64,000 nt of DNA, from NCBI GenBank assembly GCA_012034575.1, contig JAAUPF010000004.1, positions 16,081-80,080 of the forward strand, written 5' to 3'. A program made the position numbers and the translations under genes. Origin of the DNA: Richelia sp. CSU_2_1 (lineage in GTDB: Bacteria; Cyanobacteriota; Cyanobacteriia; Cyanobacteriales; Microcoleaceae). The notes under the pieces were generated by a model. That model searched no databases, was not told the origin of the DNA, and saw nothing but the letters and a program-made list of their open reading frames with translations. Positions 1 to 8,477 of the stretch are shown piece after piece (position 1 is the first letter of the stretch; every line of letters begins with the position of its first letter).

Positions 1-871
1 TTACTCGATCGATTCTAACTTCTATCAGTCGTTGCGCGCCTGAAAAATCTGCAAGTTGTTCTGCATCCCAAAGGATGGTAACTTGTCCAGTTAATTGCAG
101 TGTATGTCCGCGATCGAAATCAACAAACAGCAATCCAGCCCTGGGATTTACAGCCAAATTTCCCAAGGTTTGAAACATATTATTACCCGCATAATCTGGA
201 AAAAGTAGCGTGTGGGAATTCATCACCCGCACGAATCCCGGATATCCCCCTCGATGAGAAGCATCCGCCCCTTGTGTGGAATTAGCACTGGCAATAAAAA
301 AGGTATCCGCTTGAGTAATCCAGCTTTCATCTGCTGAATTCAAGGTATTTCTTGCGTGACTTTCAGTAGGTTGTAGGGGTGCGATCGCGCTTGTTTCTAA
401 AAAACGAGTTTGAATGTATTTCGGACAGTTAAAAAATGACTGTTGAATCTGAAGCTGAAGTTTTTCTGGGTGCTGTATTGTAACATGGCCGTTTAATCTT
501 AACCGCCTGCGATTCGAGAGGTCGATCGCCAGCAAGCCAATTTGAGAGTTACTCTGCAAGTTTTTATGCAGCAAATTAATTAAGCGATCTGAGATTGCAC
601 CTTCACTAGCACTGTTTGTTTGAGCAAATAAATTGAGCTGAATTGTAGATTCATCTAATGCCCGCATAAAGCCCGGTTCACCTGCCAGCAAAGATGCCCA
701 AATAGTGCCATCTGGTGCGATCGTGCTGGCAATAGCAATCTGCTGCGTGCGAATAAAATCTACAGCAACAGGGTGAATTGTGCTGCTAATAACTCTGCCA
801 ACTTGTGCGGCTTCTTCTCGCACTCCCGCACGAGTTTGCACCGCAATTTCTCCTGAATGAAATGGCATCAT
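1..871 (-). CDS. pyridoxamine 5'-phosphate oxidase-like FMN-binding protein (partial, 3' end outside window)
   Basis: Reading the minus strand from an ATG-ATG pair at 871/868 gives an uninterrupted frame of 290 codons that runs off the window edge with no stop. The protein begins MMPFHSGEIAVQ and carries 'QIAIASTIAPDGTIWASLLAG' split by the usual short turn, then 'FFIASANS', 'GYPGFVRVMNSHTLLFPDYAGNNMF' in pieces, and 'NLAVNPRAGLLFVDF'. These are the signatures of the split-barrel flavin/pyridoxamine-phosphate-oxidase-related family (COG3576 type). Members bind FMN and are thought to act as oxidoreductases in the cytoplasm; the substrate is unknown. The start lies only about 17 bp downstream of the M28 peptidase stop on the same strand, so the two genes probably form an operon. 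I am fairly sure of the family and cannot assign a reaction. Confidence 0.75.
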   Translation of the reverse strand, partial: MMPFHSGEIAVQTRAGVREEAAQVGRVISSTIHPVAVDFIRTQQIAIASTIAPDGTIWASLLAGEPGFMRALDESTIQLNLFAQTNSASEGAISDRLINLLHKNLQSNSQIGLLAIDLSNRRRLRLNGHVTIQHPEKLQLQIQQSFFNCPKYIQTRFLETSAIAPLQPTESHARNTLNSADESWITQADTFFIASANSTQGADASHRGGYPGFVRVMNSHTLLFPDYAGNNMFQTLGNLAVNPRAGLLFVDFDRGHTLQLTGQVTILWDAEQLADFSGAQRLIEVRIDRV

Positions 872-887
872 TGCATTATTATCGATA

Positions 888-1735
888 TTATAAATATCGA
901 ATAGCTTCAATTAACCCCCGACAAACACCTGCCAAAAAATCCAAATCCAAAGTTTCAATTGTATCGCTAGCTTGATGGTAGTGCGGATTTCGCATATTAG
1001 CTGTATCCGTCATCATAATCGCTGGATAACCGTTATCCCAAAAGGAACGTGGTCGCTTCTGCGAGTATCCGGCACAATTAAACCGCGCTGCGGTACCGGC
1101 AGCCACTCGCAAGGCTGGCCGGATTTGCGGATATTTCTGCTCAAATTAATCATATCTGGAATAGTTCGCAAATTGCCGATTAACGCAATAAAATTACCGC
1201 AATTCGGATAGAAATATTGCAAGCCTGCCGGATATCTTTGGGAATTGGGAGTGCGATCGCAATAACCCAACATTTCCAAAGAAATCATCAACCGAATTGA
1301 CTGCTGCTGTTGCTTGTATTTAGCTGCATGATGCGTACTGCCAAAATAACCAGTTTCTTCTAGATCGTAGGCAACTAATTGCACCGGATACTTTACAGGT
1401 TTCGATGCGAATTCTGCTGCCAATTCCAGCAAAACAGCAACACCCGTAGCATTATCATCAGCCCCAGGCGTTCCCGGCACGCTATCGTAATGCGCGCCGA
1501 TGATAATCGGCAAATTTTCTTGCTTCCCCCCCTGATTGAGGGGGGGTAAATTTAAGATAAAATTATGATGAGTTTGACCGCGCACTACAAAATCATCAAT
1601 CTCTACAGTTCCCCATTGTGCCAAGTTTTCGCGAATATATTGTTGGGCGTAAAAATGACCTTCAGAGGCAAAATAAGGGTTGCGATCGCGCACAATTTGA
1701 ATTAGATGGTCGTGCAAGCGCTTTTTTAGTTCCAT
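888..1735 (-). CDS. M28 family zinc aminopeptidase, interrupted by a 1-nt frameshift
   Basis: Two overlapping minus-strand frames make one M28 metallopeptidase. The first (1735 to 1013) has the zinc ligands and catalytic acids in GAHYDSVPGTPGADDNATG (His82, Asp93/94) and DLEETGYFGS (Glu126/127), then SDHVPF, after which it goes out of frame. The second frame (down to 888) continues as WDNGYPAIMMTDTANMRNP and ends normally. One extra A in the AAAA run at 1040-1043 (a TTTT run in the coding sense) gives DHVPFWDNGYP and a product of about 282 aa, normal for this family. No signal peptide is evident. Residues 64-71 (PPLNQGGK) are encoded by a C-rich/G-rich palindrome at 1523-1547. The frameshift is probably a sequencing error, because both halves are fully conserved. 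Confidence 0.85.
1523..1547. repeat. C-run/G-run palindrome inside the M28 peptidase gene
   Basis: The run CCCCCCC, a short TGATTGA-like loop and GGGGGGG form a strong inverted repeat. It lies inside the coding frame, where it encodes PPLNQGGK just before the first zinc-ligand motif. Similar C-run/G-run palindromes occur between genes at 10727-10747 and, degenerate, at 2641-2661. Confidence 0.7.
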
Positions 1736-1846
1736 GCTGTATTACAGGCAATGTTTATCGTAAAATTATACTCAATTTAATCTCAAATAAAGTCTGTCTT
1801 GTTAACGGAGATTTAGGAAGACTCAGACTCGGGTAAAACTAATAGA

Positions 1847-1984
1847 ACTCACGCAGCATAGAGATTTAAGACACTATTTATAAGCTGTAAGGTGCGCCAT
1901 AAGCACCCTACATATATAAAACTCACGCAGCATAGAGATTTAAGACACTATCTATAGCGGTAAGGTGCGCCATAAGCACCCTAC
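1847..1984. repeat. tandem direct repeat of a ~65-bp unit with internal hairpin
   Basis: Two copies, 1847-1911 and 1921-1984, both begin ACTCACGCAGCATAGAG and both end GGTGCGCCATAAGCACC-CTAC. The GGTGC/GCACC arms form a hairpin in each copy. A related palindrome (GGTGCGC-ACCC-GCGCACC) lies at 2590-2607, on the other side of the HTH gene. Confidence 0.85.
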
Positions 1985-2103
1985 AGATAGAGTTTTTGCG
2001 TAAGTCCAGACTGAGACCTTACATCATGCGGCAAAATTTCATCCGGAATTCTCCCCAAAGCAAAAGAAATATGCTAAGAAGTTCCCGATGCCCCGATGGA
2101 GGT

Positions 2104-2559
2104 ATGCCACCCAAAGCTCACCTAGAATCTCACCTGACGGCGGAGGAGCTCAAAATTCGCTACCGGCAGGCAGAAGACACCACAGAATCCCGCCGCTGGC
2201 ATTTGCTGCTATTAGTCTCGCGAAATTGGACTATCAAACAAGCAGCTCAAGTCGTAGGCCTCAACTACGACTACGCCAAAGAAATTGTCCAGCGTTACAA
2301 CCGAGAAGGGCCCGACTCCGTTCGCAACCGTAGCGGCGAACGCCAGCCCCCTCCCGCTAAATCCTTGCTGACTCCCGAACAGCAAGAAGAACTCCGACAA
2401 GCACTGCAAGGCCCGGCCCCCGACGGCGGATCTTGGACTGGCCCCAAAGTAGCTCGCTGGATTGCTGAAAAAACCGGTGTCGAGCGTGTTTGGCCTCAAC
2501 GCGGTTGGGATTATCTCAAACGCTTGGGTGTTGACTGGCGGCGCCGGCGCAGAAAGTAG
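2104..2559 (+). CDS. orphan helix-turn-helix protein related to the N-terminus of IS630-type transposases
   Basis: The protein of about 151 aa begins MPPKAHLESHLTAEELK. It has a first HTH (SRRWHLLLLVSRNWTIKQAAQVVG, then NYDYAKEIVQRYN) followed by a winged-helix segment (SWTGPKVARWIAEKTGV, then GWDYLKRLG) and a basic tail WRRRRRK. This is the DNA-binding half of IS630-family transposases. The DDE catalytic half is absent, and the stop follows the second helix directly, so it is either a domesticated DNA-binding protein or a transposase relic. The frame is open further upstream (ATG at 2026 and 2071); I chose 2104 because homology starts there, although the GGAGG just before it is too close to be an ideal ribosome-binding site. 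Palindromic repeats flank it on both sides. Confidence 0.65.
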   Translation: MPPKAHLESHLTAEELKIRYRQAEDTTESRRWHLLLLVSRNWTIKQAAQVVGLNYDYAKEIVQRYNREGPDSVRNRSGERQPPPAKSLLTPEQQEELRQALQGPAPDGGSWTGPKVARWIAEKTGVERVWPQRGWDYLKRLGVDWRRRRRK

Positions 2560-2589
2560 AGCCCCACGCAATCTTGACAGTACATTGTA

Positions 2590-2607
2590 GGTGCGCACCC
2601 GCGCACC
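2590..2607. repeat. perfect 7-bp inverted repeat downstream of the HTH gene
   Basis: GGTGCGC-ACCC-GCGCACC forms a compact hairpin 31 bp after the HTH stop codon. It resembles the hairpins in the tandem repeat upstream of the same gene. A T7 run follows within a few bases on the + strand, so it may also serve as a transcription terminator. Confidence 0.6.
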
Positions 2608-2725
2608 TTACTGCTTTTTTTGAGCGCGACATAACTACCCCCCAAGCCCCCCCCCTTAGCAAGAGGCGGCTTTGCTGTAGCAAATATTTATGAAATTGCT
2701 ATTACTGCTTTTTTTGAGCGCGACA
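2608..2725. repeat. 24-bp direct repeats bracketing a C-rich insert
   Basis: An identical 24-bp sequence starting TTACTGCTTTTTTTGAGC occurs at 2608-2631 and 2702-2725. The 70 bp between them contain the C-run element (2641-2661) also found elsewhere in the window. This is compatible with a duplication or with insertion of a small palindromic element. Confidence 0.75.
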
Positions 2726-2763
2726 GCGTATATTTAATTGTGGTTGTGTTGAGGATGTTGATT

Positions 2764-4065
2764 ATGCTGGGGCTTCGGCGTTTTTTGCCTGGTGCAAACA
2801 AGACTTTGGCAGTAGTAGCTGGGATCGGATTGGTTCAGGTGTTGACGATCGCGCATTCATTTTCTCAATCATCGAACCAGCGCTCTCTAGACGAACTATA
2901 CAAAATCCGCGATCGCCTTGTCACCGAATTAGAAAACCCTGACTCTCCTTCCCCAGAACCCACTTTTCTCTCCCGTTTGGTTCCCTTCACTGCCACTCCT
3001 CAGGAAGCCACGATTCGGAACCTGCAAGCAGTAGAGGTTCAAATATTAGTAGAACAGAGGGCTAACGATAATTTTCAGCAAGCAGTTCGTTTGGCCGCCC
3101 GAGCCGTAGAAACTGGAGGAGAGCGAAATCAGTCGATCGAATCCGCGCAGCAAACTCATTTTTTGTGGCAAAAAGCGATCGACAACTTGCAAGAAATTCC
3201 TCAAAATTCATTTTTAGCCGGCGTGACTGCTGCCAAAACCCGAGAATACAGCGAAAATTTAAGCGCAGCCGCAGCTCGATTGCAGCAAGAAAAATCCGAG
3301 CTTTTGGGTGTGTTTGCCCGAGAAAGCGGTTTGTCTGGGAAAGCTTCGATCGGCGTTTGCAGTCTTTCCCGACAGTGCGTTAACCTGCGGGGCGATGTGC
3401 CGCCCGTCAGCCCGGCCAGCTTAATTAAAGTTCCGGTTGCTGTTGCTTTGATGGATAAAGTTGAGAAGGAAAAAATAAATTTGAGCGAGCCGGTTTTTGT
3501 CGATCGGGGCAATTTTACTGAAGACGCATCGACGCAGATTGTGTCACCTAAAAACTACCCGCTGCAGATGCTGTTAGAAGAAACGATCGAGCGCAGTAGC
3601 AATACAGCTACCAATCAACTCATTGATTATGTGGGCTGGGATTACATCAATCAATCCTTAGCAAATCGCGGCTACCAAGTCACCCGCGTCAAATCCAAGT
3701 TAATGGGTGCAAAAATTAGACCTGCAAATCTCGGTCCCGGCCCCAATCGTTTAACTGTTAACGAACTTACCGAAATGATGGTGCAAATTTACAACGGCGA
3801 AACACCGGGTGCTAAACTGTTAGTAGAAATTCTGAACCAGCAGTACGATCGCAAGTTGGGATTTGCCGCCCTGGAGGGAACTCAAGCTCAATGGTTGGGC
3901 GAAAAAACAGGGGAAAATTCTCTGGTACTCGGCACAACTTTAGCGATGAGTATTGACGGCGAAGCGTACATTATTACTGTAATTGACAGTGGCGGCAGAG
4001 ATGCCCAAATTCGCCAGTCTATTTCTAAAATTGCCGCTTTTATTACTCAGAATCCCAGCTTTTAA
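2764..4065 (+). CDS. class A beta-lactamase-fold serine hydrolase, membrane-anchored or secreted
   Basis: The N-terminus has a basic stretch and one hydrophobic segment (TLAVVAGIGLVQVLTIAHSF), indicating export to the periplasm. About 150 residues with helical, heptad-like character precede the hydrolase domain. The active-site triad of the penicilloyl-serine family is visible: SxxK in SPASLIKVP (about residues 219-222), SxN in RSSNTATNQ (about 278-280) and KTG in LGEKTGENS near the end. Cyanobacterial genomes carry several such proteins; whether this one is a beta-lactamase or a peptidoglycan hydrolase cannot be told from sequence. I chose the ATG at 2764 because GAGG lies 9 nt upstream; in-frame starts at 2740 and 2755 are also possible. 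It is followed by the Ser/Thr kinase on the same strand. Confidence 0.8.
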   Translation: MLGLRRFLPGANKTLAVVAGIGLVQVLTIAHSFSQSSNQRSLDELYKIRDRLVTELENPDSPSPEPTFLSRLVPFTATPQEATIRNLQAVEVQILVEQRANDNFQQAVRLAARAVETGGERNQSIESAQQTHFLWQKAIDNLQEIPQNSFLAGVTAAKTREYSENLSAAAARLQQEKSELLGVFARESGLSGKASIGVCSLSRQCVNLRGDVPPVSPASLIKVPVAVALMDKVEKEKINLSEPVFVDRGNFTEDASTQIVSPKNYPLQMLLEETIERSSNTATNQLIDYVGWDYINQSLANRGYQVTRVKSKLMGAKIRPANLGPGPNRLTVNELTEMMVQIYNGETPGAKLLVEILNQQYDRKLGFAALEGTQAQWLGEKTGENSLVLGTTLAMSIDGEAYIITVIDSGGRDAQIRQSISKIAAFITQNPSF

Positions 4066-4197
4066 ACTGCCCGAGCTAATATAAATTAGCATTGCATTAG
4101 CGATCGCTGCCGCATACTTCGCTCTGCCATAGCGATCGTCCCTGCTTTCTGGTAAAATTAACGCCAACGAGTGCAGACAGTTGGGAAATAAAAACTT

Positions 4198-6741
4198 ATG
4201 TGTCTCAATCCAGGCGATATTTTGCGCGATCGCTACGAAATTATCAGTTTGTTAGGTGAGGGAGGTTTTGCCAGAACTTATAAGGCTAACGATTTAGAGC
4301 AACCCGACAATTATCCTTGTGTTGTCAAGGAAATTAAGTCGCCTCAATCTACAGATCCCGAGGTTTTGCAGAGGGCAATAACTCAATTTCAAACAGAAGC
4401 AGCAGCTTTGTGCCACCTCGGCGAACAACACTCGCGCATTCCAAACTTAATAGATAGCTTTGAAAATAATGCCAGGTTTTACTTAATTCAGGAATACATT
4501 GCCGGACAATCCCTGAGCGAGGAATTAACTTCAAGTCCGCGATGGACTCAAGAACAAGTAGTTTTCCTATTGCAGGAAATTCTCTCCATTATAGAGTTCG
4601 TCCACGATCGAGGAATGGTTCACCGAGACATTCATCCCGGCAATTTAATCAGGCGTGCGTGCGACAATTCGATCGTACTAATAGATTTTGGTGCAGTTAG
4701 AGAAATCAGCACCTTGGGTGTTACTAATTCAGGCGAAATATCAACAACGCAAGCAATCGGCACCCGCGGTTATATGCCAGCCGAACAACTTTTGATGCCC
4801 TGGAACCCTCAGCCTTACAACGATATTTACGCGATCGGGACGATCGCAGTTCAAGCCCTCACGCACTTACATCCTAACAATTTGCCGCGAGATCCCCTCA
4901 GTTGCGAACTGCTGTGGCACTTCTCAACCCCCGATCGAGATCTGCCGCAGGTTAGCGACGGTTTGAGAACAATTTTAAATAGAACGATCCGCTTTCCCTA
5001 CTGCGATCGCTATCAATCCGCTACTGATGTTTTGCGGGATTTGCAAGCTATTCAATTGCCTTCAGAGGAACTGAATTCCGACACCAATACCGAAAATGGA
5101 AATTCTCCCCGTTCCACTAATAACCCAACTGTTCCAGGGGCTGAAAACTGCGGGCAAGACCCTGATTCTACAACCAACAATTCAAATTTTACAACGGTTT
5201 CCGACCCGTCTTCCCAAAAATTGAAAATTGGGTTTTCGATCGCGATCGCAATATTAGTTGGATTGGGAACATTTTTAATGCGCGCGATCGCTTTTTCACC
5301 CAAAAGTTATCCTTTAATTCAGGGAGATGCTTTGAGTGGTGGGGAAGAAATTCTCATCAAAACTTCCGCGCCTCGGTTAAAGAAAAAGGGAGTTGAGGAG
5401 TTTGCCAAATCAAATTATGAATCGGCTTTTAAGTTATTCAAAAAATCCTGGAGCGAAGAATACAACAAAGATTCTGAAACTTTAATTTATCTGAATAATG
5501 CCTTTTTGGAGGTCAGCAAGACTCCTTATTACACAATTGCTATGGCTCTTCCCATTAGCAACTGGAGAGATCCAGGGCGTTCTGCTTACATGGGCGATCG
5601 AGCGAAAGATTTTCTGCGCGGAGTCGCTCAAGCGCAAACAGAAGTTAATTTAGGATTGTTCAATACTAAAAAAAATCCAGACTTTCCAGGTCAAGGTTTT
5701 TTACCGATTAAAGCTATCAACGGTAAAGGATTGAAAGTAATTATTGCGGACGATATGAATGATGGATCGTCAGCCCAAAAAGTAGCAAGTTCTCTGGTCG
5801 ATCGATCGGATATTTTAGCAGTAATCGGTCACGCTAGCAGCGAAATGACAATGGACTCTGTAGATATTTACAATCGCAATAATCTGGTTTTGATGTCTCC
5901 GGGTGCAGCCACGGAAGAGCTGACACATGAGCCGAGAAAAAATTTCTTTAGGACTCTATATACAAGCAGTGCGATCGCGAGGGATTTAGCCAACTACCTA
6001 CTCAAAAAAAATCAAAAACAAGCTGCAATTATCTACAATCCGGCAAGTCCGTTCGGCTCATCTTTTAGGGAAGAGTTCACAAAGTATTTTCAAAAAGAGC
6101 GAGGGGGAAAAATAGTCTGGATTCGCGATTTCGATTTATCTAAACAAGACTTCAACGCTGCCAGAGCGATCGCAGAAATTCAAGGAAAAGGAGAAACTGC
6201 GATCGTGTTAGTTCCAGATCCTCACCTGACGGCATCCCTCGATCGCGCCTTTGAGATAATCAAATTTAACAAAGATCGCAATTGGATTGTCGGGGCATGG
6301 ACGCTGGTGTTTCCGCAAATGTTAGAATTTGCATCGAAACAACAGCAAAAGTTGTTTACAAAACTCATCTTTGCTGTTAGCTGGCATTCCTTAAACAGTC
6401 CCAACAAAGAATTTCCCCAACAGGCTCGATTGCTGTGGCGAGAAGAGGGAAATACTCGTACAGCTTCGGCTTACGATGCAACTCGCGCGCTGATAAAATC
6501 ATTGGAGATGCAGCAAAATCCCAGTCGCACAGGAATGCAAAAAGAGCTTTCATCTCCTGATTTTAGAGCTGATGGAGCAACTGGAACCATTCAGTTTGAC
6601 TCGCCGAAAACGGGCGATCGCAAAAATCCTCCCAGCGATTTAGTACATATTGTAGAATGTCAAAAAGAGCAGTTCGGGCTAACTTTTGTTCCCGTCAAGT
6701 ATCCGACAGCGGCAGCGGCTGGTTTAAAGTGCGATCGTTGA
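4198..6741 (+). CDS. receptor-type serine/threonine protein kinase fused to an ABC-type substrate-binding domain
   Basis: The 847-aa protein starts with a Hanks-type kinase domain: glycine loop GEGGFA (20-25), Lys44 in VVKEIK, catalytic loop HRDIHPGN (142-149) and DFGAVRE (163-169). The HRDIHPGN form is typical of cyanobacterial kinases. An acidic, Asn/Thr-rich linker leads to one membrane helix (about 342-364). The extracytoplasmic part has a short helical stretch (about 395-440) and then a type 1 periplasmic-binding-protein fold (about 490-830), recognisable by GLKVIIADDMNDG, VIGHASSEMT, VLMSPGAATEE and AIIYNPASPFGSSF, as in Leu/Ile/Val-binding proteins. The inferred role is sensing a small extracellular ligand, perhaps an amino acid, and signalling by phosphorylation. 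No transporter genes are adjacent. This architecture is known in cyanobacteria. Confidence 0.9.
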   Translation: MCLNPGDILRDRYEIISLLGEGGFARTYKANDLEQPDNYPCVVKEIKSPQSTDPEVLQRAITQFQTEAAALCHLGEQHSRIPNLIDSFENNARFYLIQEYIAGQSLSEELTSSPRWTQEQVVFLLQEILSIIEFVHDRGMVHRDIHPGNLIRRACDNSIVLIDFGAVREISTLGVTNSGEISTTQAIGTRGYMPAEQLLMPWNPQPYNDIYAIGTIAVQALTHLHPNNLPRDPLSCELLWHFSTPDRDLPQVSDGLRTILNRTIRFPYCDRYQSATDVLRDLQAIQLPSEELNSDTNTENGNSPRSTNNPTVPGAENCGQDPDSTTNNSNFTTVSDPSSQKLKIGFSIAIAILVGLGTFLMRAIAFSPKSYPLIQGDALSGGEEILIKTSAPRLKKKGVEEFAKSNYESAFKLFKKSWSEEYNKDSETLIYLNNAFLEVSKTPYYTIAMALPISNWRDPGRSAYMGDRAKDFLRGVAQAQTEVNLGLFNTKKNPDFPGQGFLPIKAINGKGLKVIIADDMNDGSSAQKVASSLVDRSDILAVIGHASSEMTMDSVDIYNRNNLVLMSPGAATEELTHEPRKNFFRTLYTSSAIARDLANYLLKKNQKQAAIIYNPASPFGSSFREEFTKYFQKERGGKIVWIRDFDLSKQDFNAARAIAEIQGKGETAIVLVPDPHLTASLDRAFEIIKFNKDRNWIVGAWTLVFPQMLEFASKQQQKLFTKLIFAVSWHSLNSPNKEFPQQARLLWREEGNTRTASAYDATRALIKSLEMQQNPSRTGMQKELSSPDFRADGATGTIQFDSPKTGDRKNPPSDLVHIVECQKEQFGLTFVPVKYPTAAAAGLKCDR

Positions 6742-6746
6742 AATTG

Positions 6747-6782
6747 GGAATTGGTAATTGGTAATTGGTAATTGAGAATTGG
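6747..6782. repeat. short tandem repeat (ATTGGTA heptamer)
   Basis: Near-perfect copies of ATTGGTA start a few bases after the kinase stop codon. The same motif, in the opposite orientation, recurs at 59605-59660. Confidence 0.85.
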
Positions 6783-7009
6783 TAAACGGATTCGATCTCA
6801 TAGCAAAATTCGGTTAAAATTAATATCTTGCAGCAATTTCAATAAAAAAGATTTTGCGTGGGGTGGGGGCGGGTTTATTTAACTTGTTTGCAAGCTTCAA
6901 AGCCCTTGGCGAACCCGCCCCTACAGGATTCTTGAAAGGCTTGCAAGATTAGCTATAAGACAGGAAATTCATTCTGTGTTGGACTATCTATTTTACATCG
7001 TGACATACT

Positions 7010-7040
7010 CCCACGTCAAGCGAGTACGCTATGACGTGGG
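7010..7040 (-). ncRNA. right-end hairpin, probable 3' part of the TnpB guide (omega) RNA
   Basis: A perfect 9-bp stem (CCCACGTCA / TGACGTGGG) overlaps the tnpB stop codon at 7029-7031. In IS200/IS605 elements the guide RNA of TnpB is produced from the 3' end of tnpB through the right end, with the guide lying just outside. By that rule the guide would read into sequence left of about 7001. The position is seen in the sequence; the RNA is inferred. Confidence 0.5.
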
Positions 7041-8411
7041 CGTCTTTGCAGCCCGATGAAGGGTATGCAAAATTTCCTGCGTGATACTGTTATCTATAGT
7101 TCCTACTACAGAAAGATTCCCACTACGGCGTTTTATACTTGGGAAAATGTCCAACCCAAGTTTCTTTAAATTAATCGCAGCGTTAATATCGCGGTCAACC
7201 ATCAGAGAGTTTTGCTCATCCCAATAATCTCGCATACTGCAATCGGTGAAAATAATTTCATTCCGATAACTTAGCACCATTGAGGTGTAAGCAGGTTTTT
7301 GTGAAACGACAACTGCTCCAGCTTTTACGGCTATGTAGTCCAGTGTCTTGAAAAATTGACCAAAGGCAGCATCCAACCAAGACTTATTCAGTCCGGATTT
7401 GGTTGATTGACCATTGGGCAGATAAGTCCCATCATCATCTTGCTTGATTTTATTGCGCTTGGTTAAACCTTGAAGGTTTAAATCTTCATAGAAGAAGAAT
7501 TTAGCTCCTGTTCGTGCAAGCTTATGAGCAGTTTTGTACTGAAAGTCTTGACGAGAACGAGCGATACGTTGATGCAGACGCGCCTCTCTTTTTGCTAGTT
7601 TTCGTCTAGCTCTACTTCCTCGCTTCCGTTTATTTCGCTTGATTGAGATGCGAGCTAGTTTAAATTGATTCTTTCGTAATGGCTTAAGTGAAGGCAGTTT
7701 ATCGCCTTCAGATGTTGCCAAATAGACATCTTCATGAAGCACCGCATCCAACCCAATCGAGTTACCCCAATCTGGAGTAAGTTTGTCAGAGATGAATTTA
7801 GGTACTGAAGGATCTTCAAGCATTAATTGAATGAACCAACCATCAGCTTTTCTAGTCACACTAGCTTGCTTGACGGTAAATCCATCTGGGATGGGGCGGT
7901 GCATCCGAACCTTGACAACTCCTAGCTTTGGCAATCGAATATAAAGCCAGTCATTGCGGACTAGCTTAATCCAATCATCGCTAGCAGTCGCAAAAGTCAT
8001 TGTCCGGTAGTCAGCTTCAGTTTTAAAGCGAGGTTTACCAGACTTGCTACCCTTACTATCACCGATAATAAATCGCTCAAATGCTTTGTCTACTCGTTTG
8101 GAAACATCTTGCAAAACCGTTGAATCTACTTGCTTAAGCTCCAATAATTCACCACTATGAAAAATTTTTACTAAGTCTTTTTTGAGTGATGGTAGTAAAG
8201 CTTTTTGGTTGTAATAATTTGGCTTTTCTCTGGGAGTAGCAATACTGCTTATTAGTGGACAAGCATCAATACCAGTACGGTTCATCTGCCACCAATCAAA
8301 TCTGTCACCTAACTGACGATTATACCAATAACGACAAATCCTCAGCCAGTGATTTAACTCTAGTTTTTGATTAGTGTTTGGGTAAAATTGGTACTGATAT
8401 GTTGTTTTCAT
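7029..8411 (-). CDS. tnpB: RNA-guided endonuclease TnpB, variant without a cysteine zinc ribbon
   Basis: The 460-aa protein has the RuvC-like catalytic residues of TnpB: Asp222 in IGLDAVLHE, Glu309 in FFYEDLNLQGL and the Asp-Arg-Asp motif at 406-408 in VDRDINAAIN. The arginine/lysine-rich bridge (KRNKRKRGSRARRKL, about 258-272) is intact. In most TnpB proteins two CxxC pairs form a zinc ribbon between the Glu and the last Asp. Here that stretch reads AYTSMVLSYRNE then FTDCSMRDYW, with a single Cys, so no classical zinc site can form. The protein is otherwise full-length and looks active. It diverges from tnpA, and its 3' end overlaps the right-end hairpin. Confidence 0.93.
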   Translation of the reverse strand: MKTTYQYQFYPNTNQKLELNHWLRICRYWYNRQLGDRFDWWQMNRTGIDACPLISSIATPREKPNYYNQKALLPSLKKDLVKIFHSGELLELKQVDSTVLQDVSKRVDKAFERFIIGDSKGSKSGKPRFKTEADYRTMTFATASDDWIKLVRNDWLYIRLPKLGVVKVRMHRPIPDGFTVKQASVTRKADGWFIQLMLEDPSVPKFISDKLTPDWGNSIGLDAVLHEDVYLATSEGDKLPSLKPLRKNQFKLARISIKRNKRKRGSRARRKLAKREARLHQRIARSRQDFQYKTAHKLARTGAKFFFYEDLNLQGLTKRNKIKQDDDGTYLPNGQSTKSGLNKSWLDAAFGQFFKTLDYIAVKAGAVVVSQKPAYTSMVLSYRNEIIFTDCSMRDYWDEQNSLMVDRDINAAINLKKLGLDIFPSIKRRSGNLSVVGTIDNSITQEILHTLHRAAKTPTS

Positions 8412-8477
8412 TGCGTTACGACCTTTACGCTTTAGTTAGTGTTATCATAACCGGGTATATTGTTTAGTGTCAAGCAG

